The position numbers were made by a program, and so were the translations under genes. From Panorpa germanica (taxonomy: Eukaryota; Arthropoda; Insecta; Mecoptera; Panorpidae), in the NCBI GenBank assembly GCA_963678705.1, contig OY783211.1:18428603-18492602 (forward strand): a DNA stretch of 64,000 nucleotides, written 5' to 3'. This document shows, in pieces, positions 45,770-58,262 of this stretch (positions are counted from its first letter, which is position 1; each line of letters begins with the position of its first letter). The notes beneath the pieces were generated by a model. It saw nothing but the letters and a program-made list of their open reading frames with translations, had not been told where the DNA came from and searched no databases.

Positions 45770-46018
45770 TTAATGGTAAAATAAATACATTTCTCTTTCA
45801 CCATCACAGATGCTTTCTGTAAAATAATTGCCAAAATAAATGTATAACTTCCGTATCACTTCGCCGTCAACGAATTGACTTTGCCGCCGTTTAATATCAA
45901 ATTCCACACAAATACCAGAATTAAATATTTTGCAAAACAGATAATTAAAACAATTTGCAAGTAATCTTAGATATTCCGTCCTGTCAGCCTCCCTGTCTTC
46001 CCCACACTCCACTTCATC
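45770..46018 (-). CDS. Candidate minus-strand terminal exon, 82 codons
   Basis: After an acceptor-like CATCACTAG the frame reads RSDEVECGEDREADRTEYLR, then LLANCFNYLFCKIFNSG, then a segment ending GNYFTESICDGEREMYLFYH and TAA at 45770. The residue mix is protein-like and GC is raised at the 5' side. Entry in phase 0 would allow joining from exon 48389-48457, giving a short isoform that ends here. The acceptor is weak (its T-rich tract lies about 20 bases upstream) and the protein is not recognised. A fragment of a mobile or viral-derived element cannot be excluded. Confidence 0.35.
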   Translation of the reverse strand, partial: DEVECGEDREADRTEYLRLLANCFNYLFCKIFNSGICVEFDIKRRQSQFVDGEVIRKLYIYFGNYFTESICDGEREMYLFYH

Positions 46019-47463
46019 ACTGCGCTAGTGATGTGTATTGATTCAAAAAGAATTTCGTTATCGGTTTTTAAATTTATGTATATTCATAGATATACCAACT
46101 ATAGCATTTTATTTATACTGTTATACCTACTTATATTTAATTTTACCGATTTTAAAATTTGGTTCTGTCAGACATTCATGTATGTTTGTGACACCACTAC
46201 TTTAACAGCGTTTCCTCTTCCCTTACCCTTCAAAGTAAACCATTCCAGTTCCATTTCATTGGTTTTTAATTTCTCGTTTTCGGTATTTTTTGTTTATTTC
46301 TCATTTTATCGTAGTTAGGTAATTAGTTTTGGTTTTTGTTTCTCGCATTGCGTATATTTTATTTTTTCCTAACATTTTATTGTCATTATTATTTTTGTAA
46401 AGTCACCATTTATATTTAAACAACAAAATACTCGTACTTTTCTATTTTTATTGAATTTTTGTACACATTTATCATGATAGACTTTGTTTTTTCTTGTGCT
46501 TTTGACCATTATTATACTTTCAATGCCATATTTTATCGCAAGAATTTCTGAATTGACAATTCTCATCATTCTCGAAACCATAAATACTGCCCAAATTGTA
46601 GGAGATCGTCGATATTAGAACTATAATATAAAGTAGAATGACGTAAAATAAAAAAAAATTAAAAGAAAAGTATTAAATGCGTATATCTGTGCTAAATACA
46701 CAGTCCACCGTTTGAGAACCACTGTTTTGTAAGGGCCATAACTTCCAAGTTACCATGTTTCATATTCCAGCAATAAAATAACATCCAAACTCCATATATC
46801 ATATTCTAAAACTTGTATATTTTAAACTACAACTTCATACGAATATAATAATTTTATTTTTATATATTTCATACACTTTTTAAAATTTAAAGGAACATAT
46901 TTTTTCGTCCTATGTAACGAAAGGTCAAAGGGTCAAAGGTGTGGCTCGTAGCGGGGCTTAAGTAAAGTATTTGTTTATTATTTGTTTTCGTACTTACCAA
47001 TAAGATCTTACCCCACGGATGTCTCTTTCCTAATACCACAGGTTTTATCCCAGCTGATATGTGGAGTATATAGTATGTTGTCGAACTCTATCTCAGGGAG
47101 TAGTCCTTTTTTGTAAATTGAACTAATACAGTCAGTGACAGCGAGGAAATTATCTCTTTGCACTGCAACTGTTATCTTTTTTTAACACAATTTTATATGC
47201 AATGTTTTTTAATATACGTATTGCCAATTATATTGCAATCTATTTGAAATCATTCGGTGATTTATTGGACGGAAGTTGATTTATTTCATTTGCATAACTA
47301 AAAACACATGCTTTGAACTTACAAATTCTTTAAAAATACTCGTATATTTTTCAATAGCATCAATTTCCTTTGCGTATTCAAAAATATAGAATCTCACCAG
47401 AAAGCTCAACTTTTGAAAAAAGGAAAATAAAATATGTTAACAAAATATGTAATGGTTTACTTG
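46019..47463. other. AT-rich stretch, possibly a noncoding exon near 47.0 kb
   Basis: Near 46990 a consensus minus-strand donor, TTATTG|GTAAGTACG, follows a GC-richer block (to about 47170). None of its three frames is open throughout, so if it is an exon it is noncoding. Tandem GGTCAAAGGGTCAAAGG is at 46922-46940. The frames at 46028-46318 and 46369-46581 are unsupported. Confidence 0.3.
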
Positions 47464-47692
47464 TGGACTATACATTAATTACGTCACACCCAAGGAGGTG
47501 GGAGGGGGGCTGGTGTTTGAGGTAGAGTCCACAAAGTGAGACAAGACGTAATAAATGAAAGGAGAAGTCATAACCTAAAATTAAAATGCGATTAAAATGT
47601 ATTGTTTTTAAAGGTGTGTTGTCACAATGTAGGGCGGGGGATGTCCACAATGTGTGACAAGATTTGACGAGGAGAAACCTAACCAATGATTG
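47464..47692. mobile_element. ACGTCACAC MITE family, copy D
   Basis: TACATTAATTACGTCACACC at the left and inner CACAATGTGTGACAAGAT tie it to the family. G-rich segments (GGAGGTGGGAGGGGGG and GGGCGGGGG) correspond to the C-rich parts of the other copies, so it is inverted relative to them. The right end is diverged. Confidence 0.65.
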
Positions 47693-48388
47693 CAGAAATT
47701 CAAATTTTTATTGTATTAAAATCTTAACTGTTTCAAAATGCTTCATTCAACTCAGCCCTAAATAATCATCACTACCAAAAACTTCCATATAACATAGCGG
47801 TAAAAAACAATCACATTCTATTTTATGAATTTTCCATTTGGCGTAATGTAGTGTTATTCTATGCCGTAAACGTATATACTCAGTTGTGGAAGCATGAGCC
47901 TCGTTGGCCCTTATTTACGGACGCCCATGTCTATCACTGACTTCGGGTTTAAGTAAAGGTATGAAGTTCAGACCTTAAATAAATAATGTAATTGCCAGCA
48001 CGTGTACCATGCACGACATACTGACTTCCGGAACACCTCGACGTAGACGTACGTGCTTTATTGCATCATATATTACAACAAAATGTGTTGGTATTGGTGT
48101 TAGTCTATATGGTTATGTATATACAGCACAAGATGGTGTAAAGGTCAAGAAAATATGATTATGTTTTTAGATGTTTTGTTATTTATAAATTTATGTAAGA
48201 AGATTGTTATGTTCAAACACGAAGAACCGCGCAAAACATCCAAATCTTATATTTGTAAGATGCTGTATCCAGAAAACAGGGGTTGTCAATCTATTTATAC
48301 ACTATATGGTAGTAATTGTAAACAATTTTGTTCTTATTAGTGAAACAAATTGAACAGATGTCTATTTAAGCCATGTTATAAAACTCAC
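47693..48388. other. AT-rich stretch, intron next to the first exon
   Basis: No supported feature. The plus-strand frame at 48155-48340 has no context. Confidence 0.5.
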
Positions 48389-48457
48389 CTTTGCTTTAAG
48401 TTCATTTATTAATAGCTTTAGAACTTTTATATCTGAAACATTTTCATTTTTAGACAT
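48389..48457 (-). CDS. First coding exon of the minus-strand gene (MSKNENV, phase 0)
   Basis: On the minus strand ATG at 48457-48455 opens 23 codons, MSKNENVSDIKVLKLLINEL then KAK, ending at a strong donor, GCAAAG|GTGAGT, in phase 0. An in-frame TGA 27 bases upstream fixes this ATG as the start, and the context is good (G at -3). The heptad-like spacing of Ile, Val and Leu with Lys suggests the start of an amphipathic helix or coiled coil. The next exon with matching phase and strand in view is the C1 exon at 34128-34370 (or the candidate at 45770-46018), which would put about 14 kb of intron between them. The link is inferred. Confidence 0.6.
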
Positions 48458-48580
48458 TTCTGTTGCTTGTTTTATACAATCTCAGGTATTAGCACTTGCT
48501 AGCTTGTCAGAAGCTAATTTGAAGGCTTATTTTCAACGTTTTATAGAGTATTTGTCTTGCAATGCAGTGTCACAGTTGCT

Positions 48581-51500
48581 AAATGGGTAAGGTTTAAATT
48601 TAAAAATTTTTTTTTTTAATTTATTTATATGACAACATATTAAGTTTATTGTGTACAAATTTGAAATCGATTGGAGTAAAACTGTCGGAGACATAGAGTT
48701 TTAAGTCTTCACCTCTCTGGTCTGCTTTCGTGTTACTTTGAAACTTTTAAACGCGGTTTCTCACACTTAGCTTTTTCAGAGTCGGTGCCCCCTCTAGCTC
48801 AAAATCTACTGGACTGATTCTTTTGAAATTTTGCACACTCTTTCTTTACATAAATGCCAAGGTAACGCTGTCGAGTTTTTTTTAATATTTCAATTTTAAC
48901 ATATTTTAAAATAACAAAGTTTCTTATTTTTTTTTATAAAAAATCGGTATTTTGTCTTTTAAGTGCTGTAAAAAGTAAAAAATCAATAGAAAAAAAGAAA
49001 ACCTCGACAGCGTTACCTGCAGAAATTTATCAACTAATGAAATCCTTTTGGTTTTTCTATTTCAGAAAATCCAGTGATGAGTTATGAGTGACACCGCAAT
49101 GTTACTTTTTTCTGTCGCGTCTGCGAAGATTCGCTGTCAATGCCTCCTTTCCTAATATTTATTTATGAAAATTTCACAAAGTATTTCTTAAATGTTATTT
49201 TATCATGTAGTAATTATAGAAATAATTATATATTAACAGTGTCGTCAAGAAACATTATCAAAAGTATGCTTAATTAAGTACATCCAAAATAATATCCAAA
49301 AATTAAAAGTGTAAGTGGGAATGGGGCTTCAGAATCTTTAATACACTAGCATGGTACTAAACAAATAACCGAGTAACCGTAACGTCTACAACTACACCGT
49401 CAGATGGCGCTCATATTTCGCTCTTTACAGTTTTATACGAGTCGACATACGAAAAACCACCTTAACCCCTTTATTTGTACCAGTAAAAATTTAGTAGTGT
49501 TTCTATTTCCCCCGAGTAATGGCATCTAAGCCTCATAATGTTTGGGAACTCCCCAATACACCATCCAGGTGTCAAAGGTAAACAAATAACTCTGCTTACA
49601 TAGCCGCCTAAACCGGATTACTACGAAAAAAACACACCCCTAAAACAAATAAATATAACCTCTAGGTTATATGGGCTTAGTAGTGGTGGGGAAACAGCTT
49701 AGGGGTACGAAAATATGAACCGATAGAGAAACTGGTGGCGCTAGCTGTTCGATACAGAAGGCTGATGATGAAATGCGTAACAGGATTAGGGGATGGGGAA
49801 AACATTTTGATTAAACCTTTCAATTTTATTTTTTTTTTTATGAAAGGGTGTTTTTGTTTTGTGTTGTCATTCAATATTCTACTGATAGGAAATGTATGGG
49901 TCATTAATTATGAGATTTGCGATACCGAATTATATAAACACTGACGGACTATGTAAGAAATAAAAGCCAGAAAAACAGGATTCTTCTTTAGGCGTTTAGC
50001 ACTAATAACTATACCACTATTGAATTTTCTTGCTGTAATTTATTAAGTATACTTGTGAGAGTAAATTTCCAACTTTATTATGAATTGTAAATTTTTATCA
50101 AACTTATATGTTGCTTTGAAATCAAAGTAATTTACATACACATTATAATAATTACACTGTTTAACTTAAATCATACTATCCCACCTGAAATCATAGAAAC
50201 GACATTTAAAGTGTATTATTTAAATTGTCAATTCCTTTTTATCTAATTTCATAATAACTTGACAATAATGCACAGTGAGATCTGTCAAGTTTAAATATCA
50301 ACTGTGTTAGCTGTTATTCCTCAGAAATGTCATCTATGGAGTCCATGAGTATATGGTCCCTGTTTTACCGACAGATGAGCTTTGTACAAAGCGGTACGTA
50401 GGCTTACAGTATTACCATTTGAATAAAATAAAATATGAATTATTAAAAGAAAAATTTTTATATGAAAGTAAAATATGTAGTAACTTTTTGCTACATTTTT
50501 CTGCATTTCGCCTGACAAAACTGTAAAAAGGGACGGTCTGTTAAGTCTGCTTCAAGTATTGGTAACGACAAGTAGGGACTCCTGCTGCCCAGGTCAGTAG
50601 ATCCAATATGCCGCTTGACAGCCTGCCAGCTCGCTTTAGAAATTGTCGTATTAAACAGCTTAATAATAATACCTGCTTAGAGCCAGAAAAAAACACGTCT
50701 TCCTCAATAATAAAAGCATTGTGGCCAGATAGTATTCATTGAATACCGACTTAAGAGCTTAACGGGTTAGACCTTTACGATACGTCGTGCTCTTGATCTG
50801 GAGGCTTAAGTTTAAAAATATTATTAAATAGATTATTGTTACAGTGTTAAAAATATTTTTAGAAGTGTAAAATGAAGACAGTGAGGGGGGGTTAGGTGGT
50901 TAAGGTGAAAACGATAAAAGGGAAGCGAATTTTCGATAATGTTTTTTGACGACACAGTTAATATATAATTATTTCTATAATTACTACATGATAAAATGAC
51001 ATTTAAAGAATACTTTGTGAAATTTTCATAAATAAAGGTCAAGAAATGTGGCATTGACAACGAATCTCCGCAGACGTCACTCATAACTCATCACTGGATT
51101 TTCTGAAATCGAAAAACCAAAATGTTTTCATTAGTTAATAACTTTCTGCAGGTAACACTGTCGAGTTTTTCCTTTTTTTTTTTAATTTTTCAATTTTTTA
51201 CAGCACTTAGAAGCCAAAATACCGATTTTTCATGAAAAAATCATAAACTTTATTATTTTAAAATAAGTTAAAATTAAAAAATTAAGAAAAACTCGACAGC
51301 GTTACCTCGGCATTTATGTAAAGAAAGAGTGTGCAAAATTTCAAAAGGATCGGTCCAGTAGATTTTGAGCTACAGAGGGCAGCGACTCTGAAAAAGCTAT
51401 GTGTGAGAAACCGCACTTTTTAGTTTCAAAGTAACACGAAAACAAATCAGAGAGGTGAAGACTTAAAAGTCTATATCTCCGACAGTTTTCCTCCAATCGA

Positions 51501-51640
51501 CTTCAAATTTTTACACAATAAACTTAATATGTTGTACAATGCTATAAATAAATAAAAAAAAAGCAAAACCAGCATCCACCCTCCCCCCCCGCTTTAATCT
51601 AAAGAGTTTTAAAAACAGTTAAAAAACAGGTTACCCATTT
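48581..51640. mobile_element. 3.06-kb element with inverted arms of about 0.7 kb
   Basis: The left arm (48581-49262) and right arm (50931-51640) are inverted copies at high identity over most of their length. Shared blocks include AAATGGGTAA at the outer ends, CAACATATTAAGTTTATTGT, CACACTCTTTCTTTACATAA, CTCGACAGCGTTACC, GAGTTATGAGTGAC and the inner TTATATATTAA. Each arm also has an internal pair of TAACGCTGTCGAG-type segments facing each other, so each folds on itself. The 1.67-kb centre has no supported coding sequence. It is either one nonautonomous element with long terminal repeats or two copies of one repeat inserted head to head. No clear target duplication is seen. Confidence 0.75.
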
Positions 51641-53689
51641 TTGAATTTTTTTATATAAAAAAATGAAGGAACGACGGGGCATTGACTGTAAATAAAAATG
51701 CTTGAAATTTTAGCAGTGTATACATCTGGGTATCACAAAGTATCTTTAAATTCCATGACAGCGCGGGTGTACCTGGACAAGTCTATCTACCAACAACCGC
51801 ACGCACGCAGTGGCAAACTTATTCTAATGGTTTATAAATACACAATTTTAACGTACTTTAACAATAGCTGTATGCGTGGATTTTAAATAAGTTATTAACT
51901 ACTACCACTGTGGCGCTGTGGTGTAAAAGTTGGGTTACCAATCTAAAAGGGTTGCTTTGCCAAGTACTAATTTATAAATGATAACAAGGGATGGTAATAA
52001 TTAAAAAGTATTTTAGGTAGAAGTGTATATTGTATTATTCGTACTTTAATTAAAAAAAGAGATTAATTTTATTTTTGTTTCTGAAAATACATACTACATT
52101 TTGAAACATTGGTAATAAATTGGTAAATAATCTTTTCCTAAATTCAACTCTGGTAATAGTATTACCCTCTGTGCTAGGACACTATCGACTTCATCGGATC
52201 CTTCTCTCGGTGTTTAGTTGATCCGTGGTCTAGCTGGGACAGGGGGTAGAGGGCGGTAGTAGCACTATATAGGTGATAATTTATAGCGGTCCTGTCGAAT
52301 GGCTCACAGACAATGGGACAACCGAATCAGAAGTGGGTAGAGTGAAAGAGTAAACCACTATTACACGGGAGAATTATGTTATGTGATAAAAATGTACTGC
52401 AAAGAGCATGACCACATTTGGAACACCTTTCTGAAGGGTCTAATGGCTCATTTGGGTTCTGCCTCTGCTTAACTTAGGTAATGTGATGAATATTTTAGAA
52501 AGGAAGAAAATAATTTAGCTTGGTGAGTGAGGTGTAATGCGAGTAATGTCTGTAAATGTTATCAGAAGTAAAGGGTTTAGTATTCATTAGGATGGTTGAA
52601 ATGTTTAGAAAGTTGGGAAACGATTTCATTATTGATTGTGTGCAAGATGATTAAGGAGAATTAACTTGGAAGTTGTATATGCAAACAAACATTTGGCACA
52701 GTACACACACGATAGCCTACCCTTCAAAATCATACATCGTAAGTTCATCAGTCATAACTCCGCCTCCATTAATTCAGATTCGCTATTCGCATTTTATACA
52801 CGACCTCTCCGTCTAAATCTGATCTGATTGCTTTAAGATAGCTCATTCGATTTCTTTTTAAAGAATTGTCTTTTAACGATGTGTGACGTGCCTGTATCCA
52901 TGGTCAGTTAACGCAGCAACCGCGACGCGATTGGGACGGCCTTATCTGTGACAATGTTAGTTCCATATAATAGACAACTATTTTAGAGTGGGATACAACA
53001 TTTTTTATACACAGTATACATATATGGATGAATATATATTTTTTTATAAAAATAGAAATGAAAAAAAGACTTGTTTTTAGAGAAAAACATGCCGATAGAG
53101 GAATTCTCTTATAAACGTTTAAAATAATATTCCGTATTTTGTGGAAAGAATGAAAATTGAATAAATTTTTTTTTGGATGTCAGTGTGATAATTACGTGTG
53201 ACCTTGATGTTAATAACGCAAATTGGAGAAATACAGAAAATATTGGAGAATGGACAGAAAGATCATATGTGATAGACCACAACACTATAGAAAATTAACA
53301 GAATAGTAGAGGGTTATTTTTAATACAAAAACTGTTATATAACATGCTATGTACGAGTACTTTTATTATTGACTTATACTTAATATTAACATTGGCAGCA
53401 TTGTAATATGCGTTCAGATCTATCGTGTGTATCGGTTAAAATATAGAAGAGACCTCAGAGATTGAACCCAATAGCTCAGTAGTTCTGTGTCCAAGCTTTA
53501 AGCAATGATTTTTTGGTTATATTTTCACGGCAAATAAAAAACATTGAGAATCCTACTACTCACAGGGTCTGCCGTCGTTTAAATTGATTTATTTTTTATA
53601 TTTTTTATGAATTTCTTGATTGTAAATAAAAGGAAACGATCAACGCCTCCCACTCACCCTTTCACCCACTGACTGACTATTATGTTTCT
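51641..53689. other. Stretch without a supported gene; possible SINE scraps
   Basis: TGGCGCTGTGGTGTAAAAG near 51911 resembles an A box. On the minus strand GGGTTCAATCTC near 53460 resembles a B box. Neither is complete. The open frame at 51698-51886 and the GC-richer part near 52190-52330 are unexplained. Confidence 0.3.
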
Positions 53690-54122
53690 CATCTTTATAT
53701 GTATTACAATTTCTTGGAGCCGAGTTGTGTTTCTGCGGGTTATGGCTTTCTTGGAGGGAGAGGGTACAAAAAGTAAGGGGGTAAATATATTGAAACTAAA
53801 TGTTCCCCTACTCCTGGTAGACAGACGTAGTGTCCTCCTTAGGAACACAACTAGGATGTCATGTATTTATCCTGAACCTGGGATTTAGAGCGCGGTTGTA
53901 AATCCAATACTGCCTCTGATGTATAAGAAGAATTTATGGGAGATAGAACAAATGTTCGAATGTAAAACGGGGAACATATGTGTCCTGGTGGTGCGCCGTT
54001 CAAAGGAGAACCGCGCTACGGTGCGCCGCTATGTGTCGATACGCGGGTTATTAATGATCACCGCGATAAAGGTTATATTGTACCACATTAATTTGGAAAT
54101 AAAGTCCCATTTATTTTGCTAG
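53690..54122. other. GC-richer block with short open frames on both strands
   Basis: Frames at 53682-53888 and 53919-54122 (plus) and 53654-53848 (minus) overlap. Near-repeats GGTGCGCCGTTC and GGTGCGCCGCTA lie about 30 bases apart. It looks like part of a decayed repeat; no motif is recognised and I call no gene. Confidence 0.3.
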
Positions 54123-57100
54123 CGTTAAAGAGAAGATCCCATTAAGTTACGATTTCGCATTACTCAAAAAAGTGACCCATAACTTTGTGCACAACAAGAA
54201 TATCTTTAAACAGAACTGATCTTTATCGTAGAAAGATTGAGACGTTATGTACGAGTATATCAAGAGGTTATACACAACATTAAGGATATGGTTCCAATAA
54301 TGGTTTCAATGTCGTGAGAAATCTAGGCCAGCTGGAGAATTCGATTGGTTTAGTTTATTTTAAAGTCCAACCCGAGGCGCTCTTAGTTCCTGTACTAGAC
54401 TTTTATCTAGTCTAAAGACTTACTTAGATACTAGTGGAACTGGAGAGGAGAGAAGGAGGTCTAAGGTTTTTCTTCTATGGGGATCAAGCATCCTGACAGT
54501 GGGACCCATATCAACCTCCTGATCTCTTCTTTTTACTTTGTTTTCTCTTTCAATTCAGAAAGGATTCGTTTACATTTTGTCTTGTCTAATGGTTGGTAGG
54601 TATACTTATTCACCTCTTATAAAGTATTTAAGTGCTACCGCAAGCACGCAAGTGTTAAATATGGTACCAGTACTTAAACTATGACCCTTCGTCATCTCGT
54701 TTTTGGTTTACTTGCTTCCATTTACATTTGCTACTTTCCGCTCTTCTTTTAAATTTAGACACCAACAAAGTGCGAGCACCAGTTTTGAGACAATTTATAT
54801 TTGTGACCAACTATGGAAGGCCTGTTTCCATAGCTAGGTAGTAAAATGTGAAATATATGTAGTATATATATTTCCTGGTGTTGTCATCTCTTCTAATTAT
54901 AATATCTTAGAATCAATTCTGGTCTACTAAAAGGGTTTGCACTTTCAGATACATAGGGTCTCATTTTTGTTTGTCCTTGTCAGGAATATTTCCATGTGGG
55001 TAACGCCAATTAGATTTGTACTTGTTAACAGAGCACGGAACAAGTTTCAACATGATTTGGTGTTCAAGAGTAAAACAAATACTGGAAAAACACTTTACAA
55101 TGTTTGAAAAACAAATTTATTTAAATAACCTCTTGAACTAACGTAATGTAGGCGTAGGAGAAAACCATTTTTTTCTTCTTTTGAATAATATATATATCTT
55201 TATTTTATTCAATCTAAATATTTGTTTTATGTTTTTATTTTGTTTTGATATGATTTTGTATGTGTGAAACTCTATTTTTATACTTTTAAAAAGCGACAAA
55301 AAACAAAAAAATATTGACTTAGGATAATAGGAGATTGGTAGACCCGTAGCCAAGGTGGTGAGTCAGGAAAATCGAATATTTTTTGTTACTGCGTATATAT
55401 CTTAATTTTAATATAAAAATCGTTATTTGAATATAACGAACTTTGGCCATTGCAGCAACATCTTCTACAACACCATTTCTTATATTCCACTATGTTGGAA
55501 TACGTTTGAAGAAGTTGTTGGGAACTTTATTATAATATTTCTCCAGTTTTATGAATCGAGTAACTTGATATTAATCATCTTACACCGACTCCCTGTTTTC
55601 GTCGGTTCACTTTTGATGGCACACATATATACATATTTATTTATTTAATAAAATGAAATGGAATACTCTTGTAGCTTGAAAGAAACCGTTCATCAACATC
55701 GTGAAAGTGTTCGTTATTACTGCGAGAGATAATGGTGCTACTTGTTTTTGTTTAAAGCGGCGTATTACTTCCTCTTAATAATATTTACTTAAAATCGTCA
55801 TAACTACTGTTAGCGCTACTTGGACTTATGAATACTCTAGGTGCATCACTGTGATTTCAATCCGGACTTGACTATGACATCCTGCAGGGGAACAGAGGTG
55901 CCTATTTTCTGACGCTGACGAATACTGACGCAGTGACTTGGTCAAGCAGATACGCACTTGCACATGGCTTAGTGCAACTGCTGGACAAGGGGAACACTTA
56001 TAGTTTTGGCTTTATATTATACTTATTACAGACTTTTAATTGAGAGAACCCTACCACTACATAAAATACATACATATTGGATCACCTTCCTCCAATACTT
56101 ATACTATCCAGTTCAAAACATATTTTACATTGATCCTATAATTTATACAGTGGAATGACAGGAGTTAGGGGTAAGGGGTTGATTTGAAATGCCATTGGAT
56201 GGGTGCCTCCCGCTGTCATATATATTTGCAGATGTAATAAAAATGTTTTGAAACTGAAACGAGATGAATTTTTATTAAATTGAGTATTTTACTCGTGTAT
56301 GTATTTTATAAGACTGTAATTTTAAAATACTTGTAACCAGTTGGGACATATTAAATTCTTGAAATTGATTGATTGATAGGAATATCATTGTCTTTAATAA
56401 GCTGTCTAAATAACGAACACTTTATTTTTATATCATTTACATAAATAGAGAAATATGTATACATTTTTGTTTGTTTTTTAAATATAAAGCTTGTTAGTGC
56501 TTTTAAAGACTTTCTAGAGCATCATGCCTTCTTTCCTGCATATCTGACCAGCGCTTCGAGAAAGAAATTAATATGCCAATATTGTAAATATACTATATAT
56601 TTCAATATGTTTTACTACATAGAGTCAGGTGAGGTATATAAGTACAAATGTCAAATCCCATCCAATATTTTTAACAAAATGAATCCTAACCAAAATATTT
56701 TTGAAATCATACGATTGCATTTGACAGTTATTATCATAACGTACCGCTTTAAGCAATTTATTTTATTGTGCTCGTGGTGCCATTGATTCGAATTATTCTT
56801 ATATTTGACATAGGGGTACATTATAAAAAAAAGAATTCAAAACATCAAACGTCATCTCTCATTAACTCTTTTCTACTGCGTTTACCAACAATGCTGGTAA
56901 ATCAATAATTATCCTTTTCTGTTGATGGTTAAATCGAAAAAAGGGGAAAAATCAATAAATCTTTCTGTCAGATTAAAAAAACATGTGAATCATCCACGAA
57001 ATGATATTTAAATTAGACAATTATAACATAAACATTATTATAACACACCACAGTAGTTCACAACATTTTTTTTAATTCAGTATTCAGGAAGCTAGTGCAA

Positions 57101-57539
57101 TATTTTTCATTTATAGTTTTTTCTTAAAGAAAAGATTACAAGCATCTGCATTATTTGAACTACCAGCATGTTCTTGGGAAATAATTATCAATGATTTAAT
57201 TATAACCATGTGTGATATTATTAATGGATGGGATTTTACTATTGGGGTCACTTGTTATAAAATCAAAATGGAAGTGTTATGTTAGTTAAAGTTAGTCGTT
57301 GTCATATTGCATTTCTTGATTTGGATGACTTACTAGTACACCAAAAGGCCACCAGGGGTCAAGTATTATCAAAGCCATTTTATAATAAAATAATCATAAC
57401 TCTGTTATTTATTTTTATGAGAGTTTTGTAATTGTATTACAGTTTTTTAAATTACTTGCATCATATAGGGAATTATTGTTGAATTAAAATATAATAGGAT
57501 TGTGTGTTTATGTGTTTGTTTATGGATTAATTAGGAACA
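54123..57539. other. Long AT-rich stretch, no gene seen
   Basis: No repeat shared with the rest of the window and no supported exon. The frames at 55138-55353 and 55427-55648 are random AT-rich frames. Confidence 0.55.
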
Positions 57540-58262
57540 GCTGTTCCTAAAAAGGAGTATTATGAGAGGAATGGAATGGCGATCGATGAGAGAGAAGAAG
57601 AGAAGGAGGCGCAAGTGTGGAAGATGAGCTAAGGAGAAGGGACAAGGAGGTACAGCAACAGGAAAAATCAAGAAGAGCAATTACAACACAAGATGTAAAA
57701 GGATTTGGGAGAGAGAGATACCACAGTACTTAAGAGAAAACACAAAAAACATGAGAAGGATTGCAAGGTTTGGATTGGGAAACGAGGAGAAAGGAAAAAG
57801 ATACTGGGCAAATAGCGAGAAAAGAATGTGTAGAGTGTGCTAAACAGAGATTGAAACACTGGAGCACATTAAGTTTGCTTCTCAGGAAAAAGTAATGAGC
57901 GAGAATATTGTGCAGCTATTAAAAGGAGGTAGTAAAGGAAAAGAGGTGGATGGCAGAAATAGAAAAAAGGATCGAAAAACATTGCAATAAATAATCTCGT
58001 TATCTGGTTTGCACGGGGAACATGAAGAGAGAGGGTCAAGAGAAGAAGAAGCAGAAAGCACTTTTGGAAGTAGTAAAAGTCTAGAATATTTTTTTTAGTT
58101 TTAATAAATAAATAAAGTTTAGTTTTAAGTAAATAATTAGTTTTAAATAAAATTAATAAAGTGTAGTTTTAAGTTTGAATTGTTAAGATAGAAATGAAAA
58201 GTATTAAGAAATAGAATACGGTAGATTAAAGCCGAAAGGCACACAATTAATAATAAATTTAA
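57540..58262 (+). pseudogene. Dead 3' end of an R1-like non-LTR retrotransposon
   Basis: From 57661 the plus frame reads GKIKKSNYNTRCKRIWEREI, then PQYLRENTKNMRRIARFGLG, then NEEKGKRYWANSEKRMCRVC. This matches the common tail of insect R1-type elements: SRYN..YK, then IPxYL, then ARFRLGNE, then RYW, then CRxC before ETxEH. An in-frame TAA (57841) interrupts right after CRVC, and TEIETLEHI follows. Upstream, the matching frame moves by one (VEDELRRRDKEVQQQEKSRR), so there is at least one frameshift near 57660. The 3' UTR ends in AAAGCCGAAAGGCACACAAT and an A-rich tail near 58262. No RT core remains. The element is inactive. Confidence 0.85.

Noticed and set aside
46990..47170. Minus-strand exon with donor TTATTG|GTAAGTACG and frame containing LLPEIEFDNILYTPHISW
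   Set aside because: No frame is open through to the donor and the acceptor (AAAGATAACAG) is purine-rich; at best a noncoding exon.
53440..53540. tRNA-like GGGTTCAATCTC on the minus strand
   Set aside because: No matching A box at the right distance and no cloverleaf can be drawn.
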